Below are positions 1-7,746 of a stretch of 64,000 nt of DNA, in pieces (the stretch's first letter is position 1; every line of letters begins with the position of its first letter). The notes beneath the pieces are model-generated. The model saw nothing but the letters and a program-made list of their open reading frames with translations. It searched no databases and was not told the DNA's origin. The translations under genes and the position numbers were made by a program. The DNA comes from Bacillus marasmi (lineage in GTDB: Bacteria; Bacillota; Bacilli; Bacillales; Cytobacillaceae): contig NZ_LR656182.1 of the NCBI RefSeq assembly GCF_902168435.1, positions 1 through 64,000 of the forward strand, in the 5' to 3' direction.

Positions 1-118
1 AGGAGCTCTAAAATAATTTCTGTGATGGTTGAACCTTCCTAAAAATGGAAAATGGGGGTTTTACTTAAAATCGGTCTTTTTTAAAGAAAAAGGGTGGTTG
101 ACTTATTTACCATTATAC

Positions 119-170
119 GCTGTCACCACCCGAATTTTCTTGTTTCACAGGTTCATGATGATGTTTCACG
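119..170 (+). repeat. REP-like repeat, tail type II
   Basis: The core GCTGTCACCACCCGAATTTT is followed by CTTGTTTCAC and, 13 bases on, a second TGTTTCAC. It belongs to the family that carries the GTGCCTGTCAC core elsewhere in the first 17 kb. This copy has lost the first bases of the core. It lies downstream of the HD-GYP gene at 213. Confidence 0.8.
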
Positions 171-209
171 AAAAAACTGTTAATCAAACGTTTGATTAAC
201 AGTTTTTTT
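171..209 (-). terminator. intrinsic terminator of the HD-GYP gene
   Basis: A perfect 12-bp stem (CTGTTAATCAAA / TTTGATTAACAG) with a two-base loop is flanked by an A-run and a T-run. It can therefore work in both directions. It lies directly after the stop codon of the minus-strand HD-GYP gene. Confidence 0.85.
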
Positions 210-212
210 CGT

Positions 213-1118
213 TTAAGGTTGGTTTTTGCTGTTGCTGTTGCATTTAATTAGTGCTCGCAGGAATACGTCAGCAAGGTCGGGGTCAAATTGTTTTCCTTTA
301 TTTTTCTCAATTTCCAGAATGGCTTCATTAAACAGCTTGTGCTTTTTATAAACGCGAGTCGAGGTCATTGCATCAAATGAATCTGCGAGGGCCATAATTC
401 TTGCTGAAATGGGGATTTGTTCTCCTTTTAGCCCATTTGGATAACCTTTCCCATCATACCGTTCATGATGGGATTGGACCATATCTAGTATTCCGTCGTT
501 TTTGAAGGAGGTAATGTATTTCAATGTCTCATAGCCAATGTTAGTATGTAACTTGATATAAGCATATTCCTCATCTGTTAATTTACCGGGCTTGTTTAAT
601 ATAGATTCTGGGATGCCAATCTTCCCAATATCGTGTAGTAATCCACCACAATATATGTCATCGCATTGTTTTTTGGAAAGCTTCATTTCTTTGGCGATTG
701 TGAGGGCATAATTCGCAACATTTTCTGAGTGGTTTCCTGTGTAGTGATCGCGAGAATCTAGTGATTTTGCTAGGGAGAGGATAAACTCCTTTTTTTGTTG
801 CTGCAGCGCTAAATGCTGTCGCACCACTTCACTCGAAATATACGTGACAACTAAGTAAACAAACAATCGTATAGCGATTGCGCTTAAATTATCATATTCA
901 CCGCTAAGCATAATTCGAATGAACACTCCAACCGTAGTAATAAGAAACAAAACCCACTTTGGTTTGTCTGAGAAACCAATACCTAGGAATATCACCGTTA
1001 ATATAAAGAGCGAATTAAATTCAGTCTCAAAATAGGTTAATAGGGGAACAGCGAAAAAGAAAATTATAGATAGAATTCGAAATACCTTTTGGCTTTCAGC
1101 CGAAAAATGTAAATTCAT
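213..1118 (-). CDS. membrane HD-GYP domain protein, probable c-di-GMP phosphodiesterase
   Basis: This 301-residue protein has an N-terminal membrane part (about residues 12-105, four or five hydrophobic segments) and a C-terminal HD-GYP domain. The metal-binding HD is in LLHDIGKIG and the GYP signature in DGKGYPNGL, and the HE of SHHERYDGKGYP is also present. HD-GYP domains hydrolyse c-di-GMP to pGpG or GMP, so activity is plausible, but the membrane part has no recognised sensor. I chose the ATG at 1118, ten bases after GAGG; a TTG six bases upstream is possible. It is paralogous to the protein at 15720-16673. A diguanylate cyclase and a PilZ protein are in the same region. Confidence 0.9.
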   Translation of the reverse strand: MNLHFSAESQKVFRILSIIFFFAVPLLTYFETEFNSLFILTVIFLGIGFSDKPKWVLFLITTVGVFIRIMLSGEYDNLSAIAIRLFVYLVVTYISSEVVRQHLALQQQKKEFILSLAKSLDSRDHYTGNHSENVANYALTIAKEMKLSKKQCDDIYCGGLLHDIGKIGIPESILNKPGKLTDEEYAYIKLHTNIGYETLKYITSFKNDGILDMVQSHHERYDGKGYPNGLKGEQIPISARIMALADSFDAMTSTRVYKKHKLFNEAILEIEKNKGKQFDPDLADVFLRALIKCNSNSKNQP

Positions 1119-1204
1119 ACCCAACCATCCTCACTCTATAAATCTATTTCACAAAAACAAAAATAGCAAAAAAGCGACCATATACTATACAGTTTAGCAT
1201 AAAA

Positions 1205-1245
1205 GTGCCTGTCACCACCCGAATTTTATCGAATTATGTCGAATA
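1205..1245 (+). repeat. REP-like repeat, type I
   Basis: AGTGCCTGTCACCACCCGAA is followed by TTTTATCGAATTATGTCGAA, the type I tail with a small duplication. It lies between the HD-GYP gene start and the RNA element at 1405. Confidence 0.85.
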
Positions 1246-1404
1246 ATCACATTTTATTAAATTGGGAGTTTTATCTTTGAAGTAAATATAATATTGTGAT
1301 AATATTGTGTTAACAAAAAGTTCACTTGTTTTACACATAAAAGACAAATTAAAATATTGATTTTGTTGTTTGGTATAGATGAGTGGCGTTGTTAAACTTT
1401 GTTT

Positions 1405-1569
1405 GATAAGAGGGCCGGAAAGCCCTTTTTCCGAAAATCGAATAATCTTGGGAACTTCGATTTTCATATTTCGTGTTTTACAATTTTCTTGTTTTATTTG
1501 TTTTTTTGATTCACCTTTTTGAAAACCTCTCTATTACTTGAGTTGGCCATATGGTCAACTTCTTTTTTT
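1405..1569 (+). ncRNA. structured RNA element, copy 1 of 3 (short form)
   Basis: This copy shares three parts with the elements at 16860 and 19050. First is hairpin AGGGC-CGGAAA-GCCCT (1411-1426), then a stem GAAAATCGA / TCGATTTTC (1433-1441 and 1457-1465), then ACCTCTCTAT just before a 9-bp terminator hairpin (1540-1562) with a T-run. The first hairpin is GGGC/GCCC here and GGGT/ACCC in the other copies, which is a compensatory change. No downstream plus-strand gene follows, since the next gene (1626-2015) is on the minus strand, so it looks like a free-standing RNA. I could not identify a promoter. Confidence 0.6.
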
Positions 1570-1625
1570 GTTTATCTCACCTATTGGGCAATAAGCCCTC
1601 CATTACCATTGATGGTAGCTTCACT

Positions 1626-2015
1626 TTACAAAAATCGTTTTCTTATTTCTGGGGAAGGTATCTCGCAAATTTCTTTTTTGCCAAACCATTTATATCTGTT
1701 ATTCGCGATAATTGTGTAAAGATAGTCTCTAAATGGCTTCGGGACAATAAGGAGCATATAGAGTATCTTCCATGCGCCTATTAGGTTTTTGCACACTAAA
1801 AGGGCGGCTGTTGATTTAATGTAGCAACGATTATCCTTAATAAGAACAAAACTATTTATGTTTTTTGGCAACTTATACGCATTAAGTAATTCTTTCCCGA
1901 TATCACTTTGTAACGAAGCAAATACGAAGATGCCCTTTGGATCCCTATTAATAATGAAGCGAACAATGGAGTCGCAAAAATTACACGCGCCATCAAATAA
2001 AATAATTTTTTGCAT
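1626..2015 (-). CDS. yuxK: DCC-family thiol-disulfide oxidoreductase (DUF393)
   Basis: This 129-residue soluble protein carries the family signature DGACNFC near the N-terminus (residues 8-14), the DxxCxxC motif of the DCC/DUF393 family to which B. subtilis YuxK belongs. Family members are predicted thioredoxin-fold oxidoreductases with unknown substrates. The start codon at 2013-2015 lies one base from a REP-like repeat. The whole 5' untranslated region is therefore repeat sequence (GGTGGTGACAGGCACCG before ATG) and contains only a weak Shine-Dalgarno-like stretch. The gene stands alone; the RNA element at 1405-1569 converges on its 3' end. Confidence 0.85.
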   Translation of the reverse strand: MQKIILFDGACNFCDSIVRFIINRDPKGIFVFASLQSDIGKELLNAYKLPKNINSFVLIKDNRCYIKSTAALLVCKNLIGAWKILYMLLIVPKPFRDYLYTIIANNRYKWFGKKEICEIPSPEIRKRFL

Positions 2016-2016
2016 C

Positions 2017-2050
2017 GGTGCCTGTCACCACCCGAATTTTGTCGATTTAT
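2017..2050 (+). repeat. REP-like repeat abutting the DCC gene start
   Basis: GGTGCCTGTCACCACCCGAA plus TTTTGTCGA is the consensus type I form. It occupies the leader of the minus-strand gene starting at 2015. Confidence 0.9.
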
Positions 2051-2219
2051 GTTCGTTTTTGGGGTTGCGGTTGAGGGACTGTGTTTGTTTTACTAATAAG
2101 TAAGATTTTTATTATAATTTATTTTGTGCATTTTTATTAATGTTAAAATAGATTAGATGTGTTTGTTGGGGATAGAAGTTATGAACGTACGAAAACTGGT
2201 TTGAAATGAGGAGATTATT

Positions 2220-3092
2220 ATGAGTACGATTGCAAAACAAAAGACTAGTAAGATTAAATTTGCTTCTAAAGCATTACTAGTAATCATCGGTGCCTTTATA
2301 ACAGCATATGGCCTAGAAGCGGTATTAATCCCAAATAATGTATCAGATGGTGGTGTCACTGGCCTAAGTATCGTAGGTTCACAACTGAGTGACCTTCCAC
2401 TAGGAGCGCTTATCGCTGTTTTGAATATACCTTTCATCTTTTTAGGATATAAGCAAATAGGAAGGTCTTTTGCTATTTTTTCAGTGATCGGGATTATATC
2501 ACTAGCAGTTGGTACGATGCTTATGCACCATATACCAACTATTATTGAGGGAGATACCTTATTAATCACTGTTGTAGGCGGAATTATCATCGGTTTTGGA
2601 ATGGGTTTGGCATTGCGTAATGGCGGAGCGTTAGATGGAATTGATATGTTGGCAGTTCTGCTTTCACGTAAATTACCTTTTGGGACAAGTGATCTTATTT
2701 TATTTTTGAACATGTTTGTGTTTATAGTTGTATCGTTTGTATTTGGACTTCAAGGTGCTATTTTATCAGGAATGGCTTACTTTATCGCATCAAAAGTCAT
2801 CCATATTGTTGAGGAAGGTTTAAGCGGTTCTAAGACATTTAAAATTATCACTAAAGAACCTGAATTAATGGTTGAAGTGATTCGTGAACGTTTAGGTCGT
2901 GGCGCGACATACAACGAGGTTCTAGGCGGGTATTCAAACGAGAAATTTAGAGAAATCAGTTGCGTCATTAACCGTCTAGAAGAAAGTAAAATGAAAGAAA
3001 TCATCGCTGAAATTGACCCCAATGCATTCATTACAATCTACGACGTAGCAGAAGTAAGAGGCGGAAGCTTCAAAAAGCAAAATATCCACTAA
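2220..3092 (+). CDS. YitT family membrane protein (DUF161 + DUF2179)
   Basis: This 290-residue protein has about five or six hydrophobic segments in residues 18-185, followed by a soluble C-terminal domain (about 205-280) with GRGATYNEVLGGYS and ITIYDVAEVRGG. Together these match the YitT membrane domain plus DUF2179 architecture common in Bacilli. The transported or sensed molecule of this family is not established. A strong RBS (GAGGAGA) lies seven bases before ATG 2220. The gene is monocistronic, with two REP-like repeats directly after its stop. Confidence 0.9.
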   Translation: MSTIAKQKTSKIKFASKALLVIIGAFITAYGLEAVLIPNNVSDGGVTGLSIVGSQLSDLPLGALIAVLNIPFIFLGYKQIGRSFAIFSVIGIISLAVGTMLMHHIPTIIEGDTLLITVVGGIIIGFGMGLALRNGGALDGIDMLAVLLSRKLPFGTSDLILFLNMFVFIVVSFVFGLQGAILSGMAYFIASKVIHIVEEGLSGSKTFKIITKEPELMVEVIRERLGRGATYNEVLGGYSNEKFREISCVINRLEESKMKEIIAEIDPNAFITIYDVAEVRGGSFKKQNIH

Positions 3093-3156
3093 GGTGCCTG
3101 TCACGCCCCGAATTTTGTCGAATTTGTTATAGTGCCTGTCACGCCCCGAATTTTCG
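3093..3156 (+). repeat. two tandem REP-like repeats
   Basis: Two direct copies of GTGCCTGTCACGCCCCGAAT lie at 3093-3125 and 3131-3156, the first one base after the YitT stop codon. Both share the variant CACGCCCC, while other copies have CACCACCC or CACCGCCC. This suggests a local duplication. Confidence 0.9.
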
Positions 3157-3273
3157 GTATTTTATTGTGATTTTCATCATAATCAAATACACAGAACTTT
3201 AGTAGAATGGTGAAATGTATAACTGTTTTTATTTTTCACAAAACATGTTCTTTATGGGGTGAGAATTTAAGAA

Positions 3274-4140
3274 ATGGAAGGTTTATTGACAGCTGAGTTT
3301 GCACAACATATTTGCCAAATTGTTAGTGAAGAAACTGGATACCGCTTGATTTTTGTAGATAAAGAAGGCACCATTTTTGCTGCATATGATCAAGAACGAA
3401 TCGGTGATTTTCATTCAGTTGGAAAAAAGGTAATGGACGGGCTTGTTGATGAAGGCGTTGTAACAACCGAAGAAGCTGCCGTGCTTAAAGAGAAGTTGGG
3501 GGATAAAGCACCTCGAGCAGGCATTAACATGCCGGTTGTTTATAACGGAAAACGCTTAGCAAATTTAGGCGTTGGCGGGGATCCAGACGCTATTCGTCCT
3601 ATTTTAGGCTTAACTCGTAGAACCATTTCTTTGTACCTCGAAAATAAAGAGATGCTTGACCATCTGACGGGAACGATAGAGGGCATAAACCGGAATTTAC
3701 AAGAAATGTTAACGAAAACTGAAGAAGTGATGATTGATGCTAAAGAGGTTGAAAAGCTGTCAGTTGTAACGCAAAATACTACAGAAGCTTCTATTGAAAA
3801 GGTAAAAAGCATGGAAGAAGTCATCAAAATTCTAAAACAAGTTGGCTTGCAAAGTAAAATCCTTGGTTTGAACGCTGGAATTGAGGCTGTAAGGGTAGGA
3901 CAGGCTGGACAAGGCTTTGCGGTTGTAGCAAGGGAAATTGGCAAGCTTGCCACGGAAAGCGAGACTTCGATTGTTCACGTTTCAGGAATTCTCAAAGAAA
4001 TTCAAGATATTTTCCAAACTATTCAGGACCAAGTTAAAGCAAATAGTAACATTATCGAAAAACAAACAAGCTCCATGCTCGAAATGGAAAAACTCATCGG
4101 TGTCGTAGAAAAAGCCATGGCCGGACTAATGATTAAATAG
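3274..4140 (+). CDS. soluble chemoreceptor-like protein with diacid-recognition domain
   Basis: This 288-residue protein has no membrane segment. Residues 1-130 resemble the sugar-diacid recognition domain seen in CdaR-type regulators (ANLGVGGDPDAIRPILGLTR). Residues 135-285 form a short methyl-accepting signalling coiled coil whose hairpin tip reads GLNAGIEAVRVGQAGQGFAVVA, close to the conserved MCP tip that binds CheA/CheW. It is probably a cytoplasmic receptor for a small organic acid. The best RBS (GGGGTGAG) is rather far, about 11 bases, from ATG 3274. A REP-like repeat begins at the base after the stop. Confidence 0.85.
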   Translation: MEGLLTAEFAQHICQIVSEETGYRLIFVDKEGTIFAAYDQERIGDFHSVGKKVMDGLVDEGVVTTEEAAVLKEKLGDKAPRAGINMPVVYNGKRLANLGVGGDPDAIRPILGLTRRTISLYLENKEMLDHLTGTIEGINRNLQEMLTKTEEVMIDAKEVEKLSVVTQNTTEASIEKVKSMEEVIKILKQVGLQSKILGLNAGIEAVRVGQAGQGFAVVAREIGKLATESETSIVHVSGILKEIQDIFQTIQDQVKANSNIIEKQTSSMLEMEKLIGVVEKAMAGLMIK

Positions 4141-4172
4141 GGTGCCTGTCACCGCCCGAATTTTGTCGAATA
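4141..4172 (+). repeat. REP-like repeat, type I
   Basis: GGGTGCCTGTCACCGCCCGA plus ATTTTGTCGAA directly follows the stop codon of the chemoreceptor gene. Confidence 0.9.
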
Positions 4173-4449
4173 TTTTTTGGGGGAGGGGCTGTTTTCTCCC
4201 TCATTTTTTTGTTTTAAGCAGGATTTTCCCACTTTTTTATCGAAAAGATATTATTATTAAGAAATAATAATAGCCACAAAGTATCATATGCCGCAGTCTT
4301 CTTTCTTCTCCTGTTATTTCTATTCTCCCTTTTGGCTTTCCATTTAACTAAGCATTTTACAAACTTCCTTGAGTCTTACACCTTCTGAATCTTGATTTTT
4401 CTAGCTAGCTATCTAATCAAAATAATATAAAAAAGAAAGAATAGGTGGT

Positions 4450-4515
4450 ATGTTTATGTTTGCCGATGTATTATGTGATTCTTGCGCTCAATTTAGAATG
4501 GGGAGGGGATGGTAG
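4450..4515 (+). CDS. 21-residue leader peptide ORF before the transposase
   Basis: ATG at 4450 follows ATAGGTGGT and opens a 21-codon frame (MFMFADVLCDSCAQFRMGRG plus W). It ends with TAG at 4513-4515, immediately before ATG 4516 of the RAYT. The back-to-back arrangement suggests translational coupling. The transposase RBS (GGGGAGGGG) lies inside this ORF. It could be chance; no homologue is known to me. Confidence 0.35.
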   Translation: MFMFADVLCDSCAQFRMGRGW

Positions 4516-5118
4516 ATGCCACGGAAGAAAGTAATTTGGGAACCTGATCGATTTTTTCATATTACAAGTCGCGGTAATCGTCGCGAGCCGCTATTTCGAT
4601 GTTCTTCTGATTTTGAGACGTTTTTCTATATTCTTGACCAACTCCATGAGAAAACTCCGTTTGAACTTGCCGCGTATTGTTTAATGACCAATCATTTCCA
4701 CATGCAAATGCGCTCCACAGAGGTTCCAATCTCTAAGCTAATGTCCCATATTAATAAAAGGTACGCAAATTATTTTAATAATAAATATGAGTTGACCGGT
4801 CATGTTTATGAGAAGCGTTATAGTGGTAGGCTCATTCGGGATGAAGAGGGGATGTTAAAGGTTAGTCGCTATATTCATATGAACCCGATTGAGGCAAATA
4901 TCGTAAGTCACCCGCAATTATATCCCTACAGCAGCTATCACTTCTATATGGACCCTGAATTGCCCCAGCCTCCTTACTTGAACATTCACGCGGTACTAAA
5001 CCTTTATACAGGTACAATCGAAGAAAAAGTATGGAAGTATTTCGAGGAGGTGCCTGTCACCACCCGAAATTTGTCGAATATTGAGCAGGTTTGCCTGGAG
5101 ACTCAGGACAACCCGTAA
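4516..5118 (+). CDS. REP-associated tyrosine transposase (RAYT, Y1_Tnp / TnpA_REP)
   Basis: This 200-residue protein is related to IS200/IS605 Y1 transposases. The HUH motif is in LMTNHFHMQMR (HFH, residues about 57-59). The conserved GHVYEKRYSGRLI block and RYIHMNPIEANIV contain the candidate nucleophile tyrosines. RAYTs cut and join single-stranded REP DNA and are usually single-copy domesticated enzymes. Here about 16 REP-like repeats lie within 12 kb on either side, which makes it their likely processing enzyme. The last 20 or so codons are unusual: a REP-like repeat at 5049-5080 is read in frame as VPVTTRNLSN, and the stop lies in a 9-bp tandem repeat. The native C-terminus has therefore been replaced or extended. 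Confidence 0.92.
   Translation: MPRKKVIWEPDRFFHITSRGNRREPLFRCSSDFETFFYILDQLHEKTPFELAAYCLMTNHFHMQMRSTEVPISKLMSHINKRYANYFNNKYELTGHVYEKRYSGRLIRDEEGMLKVSRYIHMNPIEANIVSHPQLYPYSSYHFYMDPELPQPPYLNIHAVLNLYTGTIEEKVWKYFEEVPVTTRNLSNIEQVCLETQDNP
5049..5080 (+). repeat. REP-like repeat inside the RAYT 3' end
   Basis: AGGTGCCTGTCACCACCCGA plus AATTTGTCGAA is translated in frame as the C-terminal tail of the transposase. Confidence 0.9.
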
Positions 5119-5165
5119 AACCCGTAAAACCCGTAAAACCCGTAAAACCCGTAAAACCTGCAAAA
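5112..5165 (+). repeat. 9-bp tandem repeat
   Basis: Five perfect copies of CCCGTAAAA run from 5112 to 5156, followed by a degenerate copy CCTGCAAAA. The RAYT stop codon TAA (5116-5118) is part of the first unit. A simple slippage array is the likeliest explanation. Confidence 0.95.
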
Positions 5166-5265
5166 CTCTACGCTCCTTCCGCACCTCGAATAATCTTTTC
5201 GGCATATTCATCACGATACTTGTATAGGAATCAAAGATAATAAATTTCTTTGAGGGGCGTCTTAA

Positions 5266-6045
5266 ATGAAAAATATTCGCTTGAAATCAGCGTTGCAGGC
5301 TGACCAAATTGCTGATCGGCTAAAATACAGACCAGAAATTTTAGAAATCCAACTTAATGAAGAGGATTTATACTGCCCTCAGGTAGTTGTTGACTATATT
5401 AGGGATTTCAAGTCGCGGGGGATCAAAGTATATCTCCATCATCCGACTCGATTCCGGGGGCGGTACATGGACATCATTAGTTCCAGCAGGGAAATGCGGG
5501 ATTATTATGATTGGTCAAGTAAAGAAATCGCGAGCATTTGTAAACAGGAGCAAGTAAAATGCATTATCCATTGTCACTATGCCCAATCGGAGAGTAGCTT
5601 GTATAGTGGTCGTGCGGAAAGGCTTGCTTTGAGAAAAAGAGTGGAAGGGATTCTCGCTATTTGTGATAGGTCATTTCTGTGGGAAGACACAATTAGAGGG
5701 ATATTTTCAGCGGAAAATCCGTATTTATTTTCTGAGATTGTTGGGCCATTAGACTTGTCTCTTAATATTGATATTAGTCATTCATTTATTGCCTTAAGGG
5801 GGAGCAATGCGCGATTAAGAAGGCATTTGGATATATTTGCGCCGCATGCTCGTTATTATCATATTGTTGATTCTAAAGGACAGAATCATGACGGACTCCC
5901 ATTAGGTCAAGGGAGGATTGATTGGGAAATGGTGAAATCATACGTTGGCGACACTGATTTTATTTTTGAAATCGACCTGAAGTGCTCTGACTACAAAGAT
6001 TGTATACCAATGATAGAAAGTGCAGAGTACTGGAACCGAATCTAA
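5266..6045 (+). CDS. sugar phosphate isomerase/epimerase-like TIM-barrel protein
   Basis: This 259-residue soluble protein fits the xylose-isomerase-like/AP-endonuclease-2 superfamily. Metal- and substrate-site features are HCHYAQSE in the middle, DISHSF, YYHIVDSKGQNHDGLPLGQG (residues about 202-221) and FIFEIDLK near the end. These proteins typically isomerise or epimerise sugars or polyols using a divalent metal; the substrate cannot be named. The RBS GAGGGG is well spaced before ATG 5266. The gene is monocistronic and followed by a REP-like repeat at 6058. Confidence 0.8.
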   Translation: MKNIRLKSALQADQIADRLKYRPEILEIQLNEEDLYCPQVVVDYIRDFKSRGIKVYLHHPTRFRGRYMDIISSSREMRDYYDWSSKEIASICKQEQVKCIIHCHYAQSESSLYSGRAERLALRKRVEGILAICDRSFLWEDTIRGIFSAENPYLFSEIVGPLDLSLNIDISHSFIALRGSNARLRRHLDIFAPHARYYHIVDSKGQNHDGLPLGQGRIDWEMVKSYVGDTDFIFEIDLKCSDYKDCIPMIESAEYWNRI

Positions 6046-6057
6046 AATGCCAAACGC

Positions 6058-6090
6058 GGTGCCTGTCACCGCCCGAAATTTGTCGATAAT
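6058..6090 (+). repeat. REP-like repeat, type I
   Basis: GGTGCCTGTCACCGCCCGAA plus ATTTGTCGATAAT lies between the epimerase-like gene and the next hypothetical gene. Confidence 0.9.
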
Positions 6091-6186
6091 TTTGCGCATT
6101 TTTAGGGATTATATGCTATAATACCTTGGGTTTTAAAAATTATAAAATTTGGAATTTTCAACAAAAATTGGGGATTGGGAATGTAA

Positions 6187-6753
6187 ATGACTAAATACGA
6201 GCTTCACTATGTAATAAACGAAATATTAGACATTACTATGAAATACGATGAGATGATGAAAAAGGCTAGGGATGTCCGGTATCGATATCGTGACACATAT
6301 GTTAAAAGATCATTACTATTTATTATTATTTTGGTTTATCTCTGGGGTACCAAGTACCATTCATTTTCAGGTGATTTAATTCTGCAAAGTCTTTGTTTAA
6401 CAGGGATTATTGGTTTACCTTTATATTGTCTATATAGAGTTTGGGCTTCATGGAAAAGACGAGAATCTCAGAAACAATCAGAAGATCTTAAAGCTAAAGC
6501 GAAAATTTACTTAGAAGAGTCTCTTGAAAATGCTATGCTCCCTAAGATTTACTGTGAAACTAAGATATTAAGGAAATTTCTATTTTATATAGAAGGTCAT
6601 CTTGCTGAGAACCTCAAAGATTGTGCCAATTTGTATCATAGTGAAAAACAGTATGAAAAATTACATATAGAAATAGAATACATAAAATGGCGATTAGACC
6701 AGGTGCCTGTCACCACCCGAAATTTGTCGAATGAAAAAGGTGAATCTTTATGA
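6187..6753 (+). CDS. hypothetical two-TM protein with REP-encoded C-terminus
   Basis: This 188-residue protein is not recognised. It has a charged N-terminus (1-40), two hydrophobic helices (about 43-56 and 66-82) and a charged, probably coiled-coil C-terminal half. The last 17 residues (VPVTTRNLSN then EKGESL) are translated from a REP-like repeat at 6702-6733, in the same frame as in the RAYT. The original protein probably ended at or soon after IKWRLD. The start ATG 6187 follows GGGGATTGGGA. Upstream, TATGCTATAATA at about 6112 is a good -10 region. Confidence 0.6.
   Translation: MTKYELHYVINEILDITMKYDEMMKKARDVRYRYRDTYVKRSLLFIIILVYLWGTKYHSFSGDLILQSLCLTGIIGLPLYCLYRVWASWKRRESQKQSEDLKAKAKIYLEESLENAMLPKIYCETKILRKFLFYIEGHLAENLKDCANLYHSEKQYEKLHIEIEYIKWRLDQVPVTTRNLSNEKGESL
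6702..6733 (+). repeat. REP-like repeat inside the 3' end of the 6187 gene
   Basis: GGTGCCTGTCACCACCCGAA plus ATTTGTCGAAT is read in frame as the protein tail VPVTTRNLSN. Confidence 0.9.
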
Positions 6754-7048
6754 TTTGCCTATTTTTTTTTGCAATTTTGTAGGGATGGTTGCGTTGATGT
6801 TATATTGATAAATAATTATTCCGTTTTGTGATATTTTATACAATAAAATAGATTAGATGAAAGTATCGTTAGTATAGGTAGTATGGACTAATTATTATGA
6901 TGGCTAACTGAGTCTTAATATGGGGAAAATCTAGGCAAATTAGGATTTTTTGATTATTTTATTACAAATAATTTCCTTATGTTATATTGATAAAATATTT
7001 GAAAAATGCTATTGTAGGATAGAGAAACTATTCATAAGGAGCGAAATC

Positions 7049-7744
7049 ATGGAGCTAAATAAACTGATCAAGAAAATGGCGATTATTACAGTTTGTGGCG
7101 TTGGTATTACTGCGTTTTCACCTACTTTTGCTGATGCAGCGACACCAGCAGATGAAAATGCGAAAAAGTTAGTAGAGGCATTAAAAGTACTGGAAGTTGA
7201 CCAAGTAGATTATTTGTATGCTTACATGCAATCTGTGAAATTAACAGATGGCGAGTATAATAGTATTGTTGCGAATGCAGAGAAAGTTGCAGCAATCCTT
7301 AAGAGTGTTAGCAGCCCAACTGCATTAACGGATGCAAACAGAGCAGAAATTGGCCGTTTATTCCTAGATAGTGCTCAGAAAGCTCATATTAAAATTGCGT
7401 TTGTTGATAAAACCGGCAAAACAATTGATTTAACAAGTTATAGCTTTGATAAAGGACTTAAATTGCAAATTATGGATTTAAACGGGAAGATTTTAGCAAC
7501 GATTGATCCGGATAAGAGCGATTTAAACGCTGATATTCTCGCTAGCAAAGTTGCTGCGTTAAAAACAGCTGTTACTGCTAAAGTTGAACTAGATAAGACT
7601 GGTAAATTCACTCCAATTCCAGAAGGCGAATTACCAAATACTGCATCTGACCTTCCGTTAAACATTGCGTTAGGTGGATTATTAATTGCAATGGGTGTAG
7701 TAACGTTAAAGCCTGCTTTAAAGATTGCTAGAAAAGCGAACTAA
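7049..7744 (+). CDS. LPNTA cell-wall-anchored surface protein (processed acidic surface protein type)
   Basis: This 231-residue protein has a signal peptide (about residues 1-30, ending near TFADA). An Ala/Lys/Asp-rich helical body contains VDQVDYLYAYMQSVKLTDGE, and the C-terminal sorting signal is LPNTA, a hydrophobic segment and a basic tail (KIARKAN). LPxTA is the substrate motif of class D sortases, and a class D sortase follows after two bases. It resembles the 'processed acidic surface protein' family found next to such sortases. I chose ATG 7049 (RBS AAGGAG, seven-base spacing); upstream in-frame starts lack a signal peptide and RBS. Confidence 0.85.
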   Translation: MELNKLIKKMAIITVCGVGITAFSPTFADAATPADENAKKLVEALKVLEVDQVDYLYAYMQSVKLTDGEYNSIVANAEKVAAILKSVSSPTALTDANRAEIGRLFLDSAQKAHIKIAFVDKTGKTIDLTSYSFDKGLKLQIMDLNGKILATIDPDKSDLNADILASKVAALKTAVTAKVELDKTGKFTPIPEGELPNTASDLPLNIALGGLLIAMGVVTLKPALKIARKAN

Positions 7745-7746
7745 TT

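Noticed and set aside
1234-1467. Minus-strand ORF of 77 codons
   Set aside because: It covers the RNA element and a REP repeat with no plausible RBS; composition looks non-coding.
1519-1784. Short plus-strand ORFs of 66 and 77 codons
   Set aside because: They overlap the RNA element terminator and the DCC gene, have no RBS and no coding character.
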